DNA of 64,000 nucleotides from Geothrix oryzisoli (GTDB lineage: Bacteria > Acidobacteriota > Holophagae > Holophagales > Holophagaceae), in the NCBI RefSeq assembly GCF_022808865.1, contig NZ_JAKZLB010000001.1:868001-932000 (forward strand). The letters run 5' to 3'. The first letter of the stretch is position 1. Every line of letters begins with the position of its first letter. A program made the position numbers and the translations under genes. The notes below the pieces were generated by a model. The model was given only the letters and a program-made list of their open reading frames with translations, had not been told where the DNA came from and ran no database searches. This document shows, piece by piece, positions 33,957 to 42,680 of the stretch.

Positions 33957-34730
33957 TCAACCCTGGAAGATCTCGTGCGCGTGAAACGCCAGAAAGCTGG
34001 GCTCCGGAACAAACCGCTCTGGGATCTGAATCCGGCATCCGTCCAGCCCAAGCAGCCAGTCTGCCGCCAGGCGGTTCCCGCGCAGGGCTCGGAGTCTCGG
34101 GGATGCCTTGATCGTGTAGTCAGGCAGGACCGTCAGCAGCCCGCGATCGTAGGCCCGATCGTGAAGTGCCGATAGACATAGACCATTCCTGGGGTTCAAA
34201 CGATTGGAAGCGTCTTGCGCCCACGGGATGATGTGACTGGCCACCAGGAATGTGGCGTCACCAAGTCCGGTCATGCAGCAGCGGCCCCGGTAACTGGATA
34301 GGACTGAGCGTCGGAAGAAAGACTGCCGAAGCCTTGCCAGAACCACTGCTTCCCGGGTTTCTCCTTCGTAGCCCATTTCGGGCTCCCCGGGTGCCACCGA
34401 GTCGGACTCTTTCCAGCCAAGGGATTGAAGCACCCGCGTGCTCTCCTCTGCCATGCCTTGCCAATCAGCGTGGAAGGCCTGCCACACCTCCCGATCCCCA
34501 TCGGAGGCATTCCCGAGGCCTTTCCGACCACTCTCCCTGATGGCCGGATCCAGGCTTGCCAGGTTCACAAGCTTCATAGCGACCGAGGAAGGGGTCCTGC
34601 CCAGGAGGGATGCCAGATCGATGATCTCCGCCGTGCCCTTGTGTAATCTCCCAAATGGCAGAAGGCAGTACAGCCGGAAGGCGGCGATCAGTTCGTCGCG
34701 TGTCCAGAGTCGCCGCCCAGCCACTGACAT
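33957..34730 (-). CDS. HNH endonuclease
   Basis: The 257-aa product has a helical N-terminal half (DELIAAFRLYCLLPFGRLHK) and a C-terminal HNH nuclease domain: CCMTGLGD, ASHIIPWAQD with the first His, NPRNGLCLSALHDRAYD with Asn and second His, and GLLTVLPDY. This subtype is common as a stand-alone restriction or homing-like endonuclease in defence islands. It starts only 10 bases after the hsdR stop, so it is in the same transcript, perhaps as an additional restriction function. Confidence 0.85.
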   Translation of the reverse strand: MSVAGRRLWTRDELIAAFRLYCLLPFGRLHKGTAEIIDLASLLGRTPSSVAMKLVNLASLDPAIRESGRKGLGNASDGDREVWQAFHADWQGMAEESTRVLQSLGWKESDSVAPGEPEMGYEGETREAVVLARLRQSFFRRSVLSSYRGRCCMTGLGDATFLVASHIIPWAQDASNRLNPRNGLCLSALHDRAYDRGLLTVLPDYTIKASPRLRALRGNRLAADWLLGLDGCRIQIPERFVPEPSFLAFHAHEIFQG

Positions 34731-34740
34731 GCAGGCTGCC

Positions 34741-37700
34741 TCAGGCCCCTAAGCCAGGTTGGGGACCTTTGGGCCGAAAACTCCACTGGTCATAGTTGAG
34801 CTTGAAGCTGGTCTGAGTCACGAACCTCTTGAAGTCATCGTTGTCGCTGAACAGCTTGAATATTTCCAGATTGCTGTTCACGAGGGATGTCATGGCGCGG
34901 GCAAGAGCCTTGTCATGTTCAATGCGTGCATTCTGCTCGTCGCTGTTCAGCCGAGCGTTCTGAAATGCTTTGTCCTGAGCCACCATGGCGGGCAGTTCCT
35001 TGGTCAGGATGGCTTCGACTTTGTCCTTGTCCTTCCAATCGATATTGCCCCACTGCTGGTGCCACTCCTTCAGGATCTCGTCGAGTGGTTTCAACTCGGG
35101 CTCGGGGGACACACCACCACCCGTCACAGTCGAGGGGTCGATCAGAGCATCCTTGTTCTCCAGGATGAGCTTCTGGGTGACCTGCTTTTGCGCACGGTAG
35201 CTGTCCATGTTGATGGCATCGAGGATGCCCTTGGCCAGGTCCTCTTCCTTGGGTGCGGGCAGCTTGGGGATCAGGAAGTTCAGGAAGATGGAGAGGCGCT
35301 CCCAGCTCTCCTGGGTATAGGGCAGGATGGTGCACAGGAAGTCATAGGTTCGGACGAATGCCTTGGCATCGCCCTTGAATTTCACTTGCCCATCCTCGTC
35401 CAGCTCCGACTTGTAGTTCTCGCGGCACTGGTCGAGGATCGGGTCGAGCCTGGGACGCTCAGCCCCCGCCAGGAATAGATCAGACAGTTCCTGGACTTGT
35501 TTCTGGGTGTAGATGTGGGCGTCATCCAGGTCAGCCTTGAGGTCATTGAGCTTGTTCGGGTCGGTGGCCTGACTCAGCACCGTTGTCTGGTAGTAGTCCT
35601 GGAAGGCTGCCTTGATCCCTTCTACCTCGTTCAGAAAGTCCAGAACGAACACATTCTGTTTCAGGGGGTGTGCCCTGTTGAGGCGGGAGAGGGTCTGGAC
35701 AGCCTTGATGCCCTCCAGGGTTTTGTCCACGTACATGGTTTGCAGCAGCGGTTCGTCATAGCCGGTTTGGAACTTGTCGGCGCAGATGAGCCACCGATAG
35801 GGCTCTTCCTGGAACCGATCCTCGATATCGCTTGAAGGGAATCCATTGAGCTTGGACTCGGTCACTTTCTCAGCTTTTGTTGGGTCACCGCTGGTGCTGG
35901 ATTCGTCTACCACCTCGTGCTCACCCGAGAAGGCCACGATGGGCCTGTAGATGCACCCAATCTCCTGCAGGTAGGCGTTGAAGGCGTGAAAGTACTGGAT
36001 GGCCCGCTTGATGCCTCCAGTCACGACCATCGCCCGCGCCTGGCCACCCATGAGCTTTGGCTTGACCACGTTGTCCAGGAAGTGATCGATCATGACCTGG
36101 GCCTTGCGCTCGATGGCCGTGAAGTTGCCCTCCACATAGTGGCGCAGCTTCTTCTTGGCCTTCTTCTCATCGAACAGGGGGTTGTCTTCGATGACCTTTT
36201 TCAGTTTGTAGAAGCTGTTCACAGGCGTGTAGTACTGAAGCACGTCCAGAATGAAGCGCTCCTCGATGGCCTGTTTCATGGAGTATTCGTGGAAGGGGCG
36301 GTACCGGGTCACGCCACCATCCACGAAGGGTTCCCCGAACAATTCCAGGGTCTTGGGTTTGGGTGTGGCGGTGAAGGCGAAGTAGCTCGCATTGGGAAGC
36401 ATCTTCTTCGCTTCCATGAATCGGTTGATCCGGTCCTCCGTGGATTCCTCTTCCCCCTCCTTGCCAGCTTCGCTGAGGGCCACATGCATGGCAGCGGCGG
36501 TCTTGCCGCCCTGGCTGCTGTGGGCCTCGTCGATGATGATGGCGAAGGCATGGCCCCGGTGCTGGCTGCTGATCTCGTCCACGATGAAGGGGAACTTCTG
36601 AACGGTTGAGATGATGATCTTCTTGCCGTCGGCGATGAAACCCTTCAGGGCGCTGCTGTCCGTCGCGTGGCCGACCACGGAATCCACCTGGGCAAAACCC
36701 TTGACCGTGTCCCGAATCTGCTTGTCGAGCACCCTCCGATCCGTGATGACGATGATCGACTCATAGATCGGGCCCTTGGCATTCCGAAGGGCCATCAGTT
36801 GATGAGCCAGCCAGGCAATGGAGTTGCTCTTGCCGCTGCCTGCCGAGTGCTGGATCAGGTACCGGTGCCCCGCACCATGCTGGGAGACATGGGCCAGCAC
36901 CGACCGGACTACATCCAACTGGTGGTAGCGGGGGAAGATCTGCTTCGCCTTCTTCTTGCCCGTCTTTTTGTTCTCCTCCAGCACCACCTGGGCGTAGTTC
37001 TCTAGGATCTCGGTTACACCTTCCGGCGTCAGCGTCTGGAGCCAGAGGTAGTCCGTCTTGAGGCCAGCGGGGTTGACCGGGTTCCCTGCCCCCTTGTTGT
37101 ACCCCTTGTTGAAGGGCAGGAACCAGGAGGCCTTCCCCTTCAGCTCCGTGCACATCTGCACTTCCTGGTCGTCCACGGCGAAGTGCACCATGCAGCGCTT
37201 GAAGCCGAACAGCAGATCCTTCGGGTCGCGATCCTGCTTGTACTGCTCCACGGCATCCGCGACCGTCTGCTTGGTCAGGTTGTTTTTCAATTCCAAGGTG
37301 GCGATGGGCAGCCCATTGATGAACAACCCCAGATCCAGCGCCAGGTTCGGGTTCTCCTTGCTGTACTGAAGCTGCCGGGTCACCGAGAACCGGTTCATGG
37401 CGTGCAGCGCCTGGGCCTTGATGTTGCCCTCCGACGGGGTGGCATAGAACAAGGTGACGCTGTGCTGCTGGTGGCTGATTCCCTTGCGCAGCACATGAAT
37501 GATGCCGTACTTGGTGATCTCACCCTGGAGGCGACTCAGGAAGGCCAGGCGGGTGGGGCTGTCGTTGGCAATGTCCAGCGCCTTTGCCAGGACAGGCTGC
37601 GTGTCCTCCAGAAAGGCCCGGAGTTGAACCAGATCCAGGGCAAAGTCCCGGTTGTAGTCCTTGGCGCTCCCAAGGATCCAGCCGGTTCCCCCATAGGGGC

Positions 37701-37803
37701 TTACTGCTCCCGCCGCATGCTCTATAGGGACCGGCTGCACCATCCCTGTCATCGCCTTTACGATGATGTCTTCCAGGCCTTTCTCTGTGGTGTCGGTGCT
37801 CAT
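34741..37803 (-). CDS. hsdR: type I restriction enzyme, R (nuclease/translocase) subunit
   Basis: The 1020-aa protein translocates and cleaves unmodified DNA. The N-terminal nuclease domain shows the PD-(D/E)xK core GLPIATLELKNN. Helicase motifs follow: Walker A QHSAGSGKSNSI, DEAH box IIIDEAHSSQGGK, motif III FTATPKPKT, motif V/VI region DKFQTGYDEPLL and LSRLNRAHP. Length is standard. It lies 133 bases after the AlbA_2 gene, in the same direction as hsdM and hsdS, which supply modification and specificity. An HNH gene follows. Confidence 0.95.
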   Translation of the reverse strand: MSTDTTEKGLEDIIVKAMTGMVQPVPIEHAAGAVSPYGGTGWILGSAKDYNRDFALDLVQLRAFLEDTQPVLAKALDIANDSPTRLAFLSRLQGEITKYGIIHVLRKGISHQQHSVTLFYATPSEGNIKAQALHAMNRFSVTRQLQYSKENPNLALDLGLFINGLPIATLELKNNLTKQTVADAVEQYKQDRDPKDLLFGFKRCMVHFAVDDQEVQMCTELKGKASWFLPFNKGYNKGAGNPVNPAGLKTDYLWLQTLTPEGVTEILENYAQVVLEENKKTGKKKAKQIFPRYHQLDVVRSVLAHVSQHGAGHRYLIQHSAGSGKSNSIAWLAHQLMALRNAKGPIYESIIVITDRRVLDKQIRDTVKGFAQVDSVVGHATDSSALKGFIADGKKIIISTVQKFPFIVDEISSQHRGHAFAIIIDEAHSSQGGKTAAAMHVALSEAGKEGEEESTEDRINRFMEAKKMLPNASYFAFTATPKPKTLELFGEPFVDGGVTRYRPFHEYSMKQAIEERFILDVLQYYTPVNSFYKLKKVIEDNPLFDEKKAKKKLRHYVEGNFTAIERKAQVMIDHFLDNVVKPKLMGGQARAMVVTGGIKRAIQYFHAFNAYLQEIGCIYRPIVAFSGEHEVVDESSTSGDPTKAEKVTESKLNGFPSSDIEDRFQEEPYRWLICADKFQTGYDEPLLQTMYVDKTLEGIKAVQTLSRLNRAHPLKQNVFVLDFLNEVEGIKAAFQDYYQTTVLSQATDPNKLNDLKADLDDAHIYTQKQVQELSDLFLAGAERPRLDPILDQCRENYKSELDEDGQVKFKGDAKAFVRTYDFLCTILPYTQESWERLSIFLNFLIPKLPAPKEEDLAKGILDAINMDSYRAQKQVTQKLILENKDALIDPSTVTGGGVSPEPELKPLDEILKEWHQQWGNIDWKDKDKVEAILTKELPAMVAQDKAFQNARLNSDEQNARIEHDKALARAMTSLVNSNLEIFKLFSDNDDFKRFVTQTSFKLNYDQWSFRPKGPQPGLGA

Positions 37804-37936
37804 CCGGTCAAACTCCAGGAGAGGCGATCAAGTAGCGGTCAAGGAAGGCATGGGCTGTAAGTGATGGATCCAGTAAGGAATGGATACGGAGATTTGGGCA
37901 GATCCAGGCTAGCCGGGGCCGCCAGTCAAGTACCCA

Positions 37937-39427
37937 TCAAGTAGGGCTCTCGGGGTGAGGTTTGGCCCAGAAAGGCACGTATTTCTTCATTTTGGGTGCG
38001 GCATCCGGGTCGTGCGGACAGATGGCACCGGCCTGGATGGCTTCCTTGATCAGGCGAGAAGCCATGGCGCTGTTCTGGGGCTCAATGCCGAAGCGTCCCC
38101 GCAGGGTGGTGTTGGTCATGAAATCCCGCTCCACATAGCGAAGACAGGCGTGGAGGTAGGTGGCCCGAATCCGATCCTCTCTATCCATGTGAGTCAACGC
38201 TCGGTGGGCAAAGAGCACAGCCCGAGTGCTGTCCTCGGGAACCTCGAAGAGAGGGGCGGGAAGCTGGTTGTACTCCGTCTGAAAGACGACCTTGTCCACG
38301 CCGCTGCCCCGTTCTTCGCATACGCCTACCCGGCGCATGAAGGAGGCCAGGGCCTCGTTACGAGATTTCGGCGGGGAGTCCAGAAATCGCTCGGTCTTCA
38401 CCAGGGGCTTGCCTGGATTGGTGATCTCAAGGCGGTCCTCGAAGAGTTCCACCATGGGGCCTGCACCAGTCACCAGAAAATCCTGATGGATGAGGGCATT
38501 GGCCACCAGCTCGCGCACGGCCAGGTCGGGATACATGGGCACCGCCTTGCGGAGGGCCTTGCCCATCACCTCGTTGGGAGGCACTTGGCTGATGATGTAG
38601 GCAATGAGGCCCTCGAAACCCACAGCGTAGCCCTTGGTGCCCGGCTGCTCATGCAGTGTCTCCACACGGCTTCGGCCTTTATAGGTGACCACCCTCACGG
38701 CCTTCCGTTCGAGTCCTTTGAAGGTGCCCAGCTTCTTGGCCAGCAGGATGGCCCCAAGGTTGGTGATGCTCCACGTGCCATTGTCGGCCTTCAGGATCAT
38801 CCCGTCGTCCACCAGGGCCCTCAGGATGCCTTCCTTGGCGTCGGGCAGCGGGAGGCCCAGCAGGTCGAAGTAGGCTGGGTATTCCAGCAGCTTGAGCACA
38901 TCATCCGCCGCCAGCCCCTCCGCCGCGATGAGGCGCTCAAAGGGGGTGTGATCAAAGATGCGCCAGAGTATTTTCTCCTTCTCCGGGAATTCCTTAAGCC
39001 GCTTCTTGTAGGAACCCACCCGGATCCATTCCGCGCTCTGGAAGGCCACGGGATGGCGGAAGGCCTGCCCGATTTCCAGAAGCACCACCTGCTTTCCGCC
39101 CGTTTCGAAGCAGTGGAAGTGAAAGTCGATGCGGGGTGAAAGCAAGCGCAGGAGCCAGTTCTCCAACTCCTCGTTGCCGACCTTGGCGGTAGCCGGGTCA
39201 AAGCTCGTACCCACCAGGTCGTGGGTGCCATCTTCCACACCCCATACGAGGTATGCGAAGGCCTTGCCATGGAGGGCCGCCGCGTTGGAAAGGGCCGAAA
39301 GGTATTCTCCGGTCTCCTGCGGTTCTGCGTCGTTGACCTTGAACTCCACCCACTCCGTTTCTTTGGGGAGCTTGCGAAGTTCGTTCACGAGACTAGTAAG
39401 GTAATCCACAGCGCGAATCGTGGTCAT
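37937..39427 (-). CDS. AlbA_2/Schlafen-like ATP-binding protein in the type I RM locus
   Basis: The 496-aa product has an N-terminal AlbA_2 (divergent AAA-4/Schlafen-like) domain: ETEWVEFKVN, then EYLSALSNAAALHGKAFAYLVWGVEDGTHDLVG. Middle and C-terminal HATPase-like RecG-associated parts follow, with AVRELVANALIHQDF and FEDRLEITNPGKP, then a wing-like tail. Such genes often sit inside hsd operons, and their role there is unsettled. It overlaps hsdS by four bases and precedes hsdR. It could regulate or modulate restriction; this is inference. Confidence 0.83.
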   Translation of the reverse strand: MTTIRAVDYLTSLVNELRKLPKETEWVEFKVNDAEPQETGEYLSALSNAAALHGKAFAYLVWGVEDGTHDLVGTSFDPATAKVGNEELENWLLRLLSPRIDFHFHCFETGGKQVVLLEIGQAFRHPVAFQSAEWIRVGSYKKRLKEFPEKEKILWRIFDHTPFERLIAAEGLAADDVLKLLEYPAYFDLLGLPLPDAKEGILRALVDDGMILKADNGTWSITNLGAILLAKKLGTFKGLERKAVRVVTYKGRSRVETLHEQPGTKGYAVGFEGLIAYIISQVPPNEVMGKALRKAVPMYPDLAVRELVANALIHQDFLVTGAGPMVELFEDRLEITNPGKPLVKTERFLDSPPKSRNEALASFMRRVGVCEERGSGVDKVVFQTEYNQLPAPLFEVPEDSTRAVLFAHRALTHMDREDRIRATYLHACLRYVERDFMTNTTLRGRFGIEPQNSAMASRLIKEAIQAGAICPHDPDAAPKMKKYVPFWAKPHPESPT

Positions 39428-40827
39428 GCCTCCACCTCTTCGGCATCGGGGACTTCGGAGACATCGTCCAGGTCTTCCTCGAGTTCTTCTACGGCCTCCT
39501 CATCATCAGCCAGGACGGGAAGGTGGGCCGCCGCCTCACGGATATCCTGTTTGCCTGTCACGACATCAGCGATGAGGCGGGCCCGGAGTTCAAGAAGCAA
39601 ATCTATTTCAGATTGAATGAGTACGAATGCAGAATTAAGCGGTTTGGTGGCCTCATCGATGAAGTGTAGAATTTGTTTTTGCTCTTCAATGCAAGGAAAC
39701 CAAAACCAACACTCCCCAAGTGCATCTCGATTTATTTTTGGCATTGCCACACGAAGTGAGCAGTCGGTTGCAAATTTTGTAAATGGCTTTGAAAGCAGAA
39801 TTTGCAAAAAATACGGGGTAATAACTTCGGTTTCAACGGGCGAGATTGGATACATGTCAGCACTACATAGACAATCGCATGGTGCCATAGCCGCTTTGGC
39901 AAGATTAGGACGAATCTTGCTGTAAATAATCTGCCCTTTGCGAACCTCGTATTTCCCGCTGCTTGCTCCCTGTTCAATGGCAGTTTGCAGGTGCGAAATC
40001 ACTCCAGAGCCACTTCGAATATGGTTCGGAGCGATCAGAATCTTAACCATGTGCTGGGAATCATTGGGATCAACTTGTCCACTCGGTATTTTTGCTACGA
40101 ATTTAAACCGTTTGAGTGACCAATGTTCCGGTATGTCTCCCAAGTATTCCGTACCGGATGGTTTCAGCCGGACGTTGGAATCTAGTCCACGCGTGAGTGC
40201 TTGGTGAGTGATCACCTGCTTTTGTTCGTTGAGTAGCACGATCAGCTTCCGTTTGGCCCGAATTTGACGCTTGATCTGGCGATCCGCATAGTCGAGGAAG
40301 CGGACGATGGCGGCTTGTTCTTCCTTGGAGGGACAAAGGATAGGGATCTCCAAGAAACTTTCTGGATATAGGCGCAATCGCGAGTCGTTGACGCCTGTGG
40401 AGCGACATCGGTATTCCGCTGCATAACTCTGGGTGCGCAGGAGGTGATCCAAATATTTGGACTCGAAGGAATCAGGGGTCTTCAAGCGGTATACACCATA
40501 GGCTGGGCTCACGATTCCGATCTGGCGTGAGACACCCAATGCCGCCATCCAAGCCCACATGGTGTTGATGACCAGATCCCCGGCTCGGCAGAGCTTGTGG
40601 CCCACGTATGACTCCGCCATGAACATGGTGATGTTCTTCTGGCTGCGAGGCGTCACGCCGGTCTTATGGGACACGGAGAGCAGTTCCTCCTGTCCCGATT
40701 GGGATCGTTCGTCCACTTCTCGGAAGAAATACTTGGCGCGTTTGGTGGTCCATCCCTGTGGGATCTCTCCAAGCCACGGCAGGCCTGAGGCTTGATAGGC
40801 CGGATACGGCTTGAGATCCTGGATCAC
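39424..40827 (-). CDS. hsdS: type I restriction enzyme, S (specificity) subunit
   Basis: The 467-aa protein has two target recognition domains, each preceded by a WLGEIPQGW or YLGDIPEHW motif (residues about 14-25 and about 225-240), and central and distal conserved helices (EEQAAIVRFLDYADRQIKRQ and IEEQKQILHFIDEATKPLN). It sets the DNA sequence recognised by both HsdM and HsdR. The second TRD (about 39650-40100) is clearly more AT-rich than the first and than neighbouring genes, suggesting domain replacement. An acidic tail of about 35 residues ends the protein. Confidence 0.93.
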   Translation of the reverse strand: MIQDLKPYPAYQASGLPWLGEIPQGWTTKRAKYFFREVDERSQSGQEELLSVSHKTGVTPRSQKNITMFMAESYVGHKLCRAGDLVINTMWAWMAALGVSRQIGIVSPAYGVYRLKTPDSFESKYLDHLLRTQSYAAEYRCRSTGVNDSRLRLYPESFLEIPILCPSKEEQAAIVRFLDYADRQIKRQIRAKRKLIVLLNEQKQVITHQALTRGLDSNVRLKPSGTEYLGDIPEHWSLKRFKFVAKIPSGQVDPNDSQHMVKILIAPNHIRSGSGVISHLQTAIEQGASSGKYEVRKGQIIYSKIRPNLAKAAMAPCDCLCSADMYPISPVETEVITPYFLQILLSKPFTKFATDCSLRVAMPKINRDALGECWFWFPCIEEQKQILHFIDEATKPLNSAFVLIQSEIDLLLELRARLIADVVTGKQDIREAAAHLPVLADDEEAVEELEEDLDDVSEVPDAEEVEA

Positions 40828-42680
40828 GCCCCAACCTCCTGGGCGATTCGGGCGGGATCCCAGATTCGCTCCGCGAGTTGGTGGTAGAGCTTGTGGCGCG
40901 CCTCCAGGTCCGCCTTCTTGAACGTGTCGTGGGGCTTGAAGGGCAGTCCGCTTCGCTGTACGAACTGGAGGAATCCGGGATTGTTCTGGTAGCAGGTTGG
41001 GTGCAGGGAGCGGGCCAGCAGGTTCTGGCCGTGGTAGTGGCTCAGTTTCTCGGTGTAGGGCTTGTCGCCATAACTGGCATTCACCTTCTTGTGCAGCAGG
41101 AGCAGACCGCCCATGAGGTTGCGGGCCGCCGCGAACTCCGCCGCTGTGGGGAACTCGTCCTGGTGCTGCTCGGGGTGGTTGGACCAGATGTGCTCGATCT
41201 CGAAGCGCGCCTTACCCCCAGCAAAGAAGGCCGACAGGGAGTGGCTCTTGAGGTCAGACTCTTCCTCCAGGAACACAGTCATGCGGGCCAGCAAGGTTTT
41301 GATGTAGCCCTTGGACCAGTGGTTGAGTCTGAAATCCGAGAAACCGGCACGGCTGCCATCCTCTGTGCCGTTGAGATCAAGCTTCTGGTCGGCCAGCTTC
41401 GCCAGAAGGAACTGGGAGAGCCCGGCCAGGTCCTTGCCACGCAGCTCCTTGATGACCAGGAACATGGCGTAGGAAAGGGCGGCGAAGTTCATGGAGAGGT
41501 AGTTCACGGCGCGCCGGGCCAGGAGGATGTCGAGGAAGGTCGCCACCATGCGGATTTTGCGCCGCGCAGTGTCTTCACTGTCCTGGGGGTTCAGGGCCGC
41601 GAGGATCACCGGGTACTGGAGGGTGAACCGGAAGCAGGCTACGTGATACACGGGCTCCAGTCCCTCTACGGGTTTCAGGGAAGCCTCCCGCAGGTGCAGG
41701 TAGTGGCGGGTGTAGAAGGGCATTTCCTGGTGAACGAATCGGAAGAAGTCGTCGCTCTCCTTGAGGCCGAGGGCCTCCTCGTGGTTCTTGACCCAGCGGT
41801 GGAACTCCGTCCCGATGCGTTCGAAATCTTGGTTTTCAGACCCCTTCTTTCTCTCGCGCACAGACTGGGCGTACCTGGCCCTCAGCCACGCCTTCACAGC
41901 ATCGGAGTCTTCTTCCTTACCCAGCTTGCGAAGGGCTTCCATCTGCTTCTTCCACGTCTGAGCCGCGAGCGCCCGTTTCTGGCTATCCGTGATGCTGGCG
42001 AGCAGGTAGCCCTTAAGCATGTCCAGGGGTGTGAGGGAGAGGCCCCGATCGTTCATGGTCTCGAAGATGGTGTAGGCATCTTCGTCCGTGGTGGCGCTGA
42101 TGGCCACGAGGTGTACGTTCTCGATCAGCCAGTCGCAGAAATAGGGCAGCGCGTGATCGTCGATTTCCTCGGGGAAGAGCCCTTCCAGATCCTGGTAGCG
42201 GTTAAGTAGGTTCTCCACGCTCTCGGAGGCATCCACCGTGTCATGGGCCTGGCCCTTGAACAGGGCTTCCATGACAGCATCTCGCTCTGGGACGGAGATG
42301 TTGAACTTCTTCTTGCCGTATTTCTCGGCATAGATGAGGTCTTCGAGCTTGACCCGGTCTTCCCGGTTGCCCTGGTGAAGGTGGAGGTGGACGAGGATGA
42401 GGGTCAGGGTGGTGAGCCGCTGCTGGCCATCCACGATGAAGGTCCCGCCATCCTTTTGGCTGAGGATGATGGAGCCCAGGAAGTAATGCCCGTATTCCTG
42501 GACCCGATCACGCTCGTCGGATACGTCATAGTCCTGAAGGAACTGGGCCGCCAAGTCGTCCACCAGCTCCTCGACCTGCTTCTTCTGCCACCGGTATTCC
42601 CGCTGGTAATAGTCCACGGAATAGCGCTGGCCCTGGAGGATCTCGCGGATGGAATGGGCTTTGCCGTCGATTTGCTTCAT
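40824..42680 (-). CDS. DUF262/DUF1524 protein, GmrSD-like
   Basis: The 618-aa product begins with a DUF262 (ParB-like, GmrS-type) domain whose DGQQR box is at residues 84-88 (TFIVDGQQRLTT). It ends with a DUF1524 HNH-type domain (ARFEIEHIWSNHPEQHQDEF, ARNLMGGLLLLHKKVNASYG). This is the single-chain form of the GmrSD type IV restriction family, which in known cases cleaves modified DNA using NTP. It sits between hsdM and hsdS with four-base overlaps on both sides. It may broaden restriction to phages whose DNA modification defeats the type I enzyme. Confidence 0.88.
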   Translation of the reverse strand: MKQIDGKAHSIREILQGQRYSVDYYQREYRWQKKQVEELVDDLAAQFLQDYDVSDERDRVQEYGHYFLGSIILSQKDGGTFIVDGQQRLTTLTLILVHLHLHQGNREDRVKLEDLIYAEKYGKKKFNISVPERDAVMEALFKGQAHDTVDASESVENLLNRYQDLEGLFPEEIDDHALPYFCDWLIENVHLVAISATTDEDAYTIFETMNDRGLSLTPLDMLKGYLLASITDSQKRALAAQTWKKQMEALRKLGKEEDSDAVKAWLRARYAQSVRERKKGSENQDFERIGTEFHRWVKNHEEALGLKESDDFFRFVHQEMPFYTRHYLHLREASLKPVEGLEPVYHVACFRFTLQYPVILAALNPQDSEDTARRKIRMVATFLDILLARRAVNYLSMNFAALSYAMFLVIKELRGKDLAGLSQFLLAKLADQKLDLNGTEDGSRAGFSDFRLNHWSKGYIKTLLARMTVFLEEESDLKSHSLSAFFAGGKARFEIEHIWSNHPEQHQDEFPTAAEFAAARNLMGGLLLLHKKVNASYGDKPYTEKLSHYHGQNLLARSLHPTCYQNNPGFLQFVQRSGLPFKPHDTFKKADLEARHKLYHQLAERIWDPARIAQEVGA

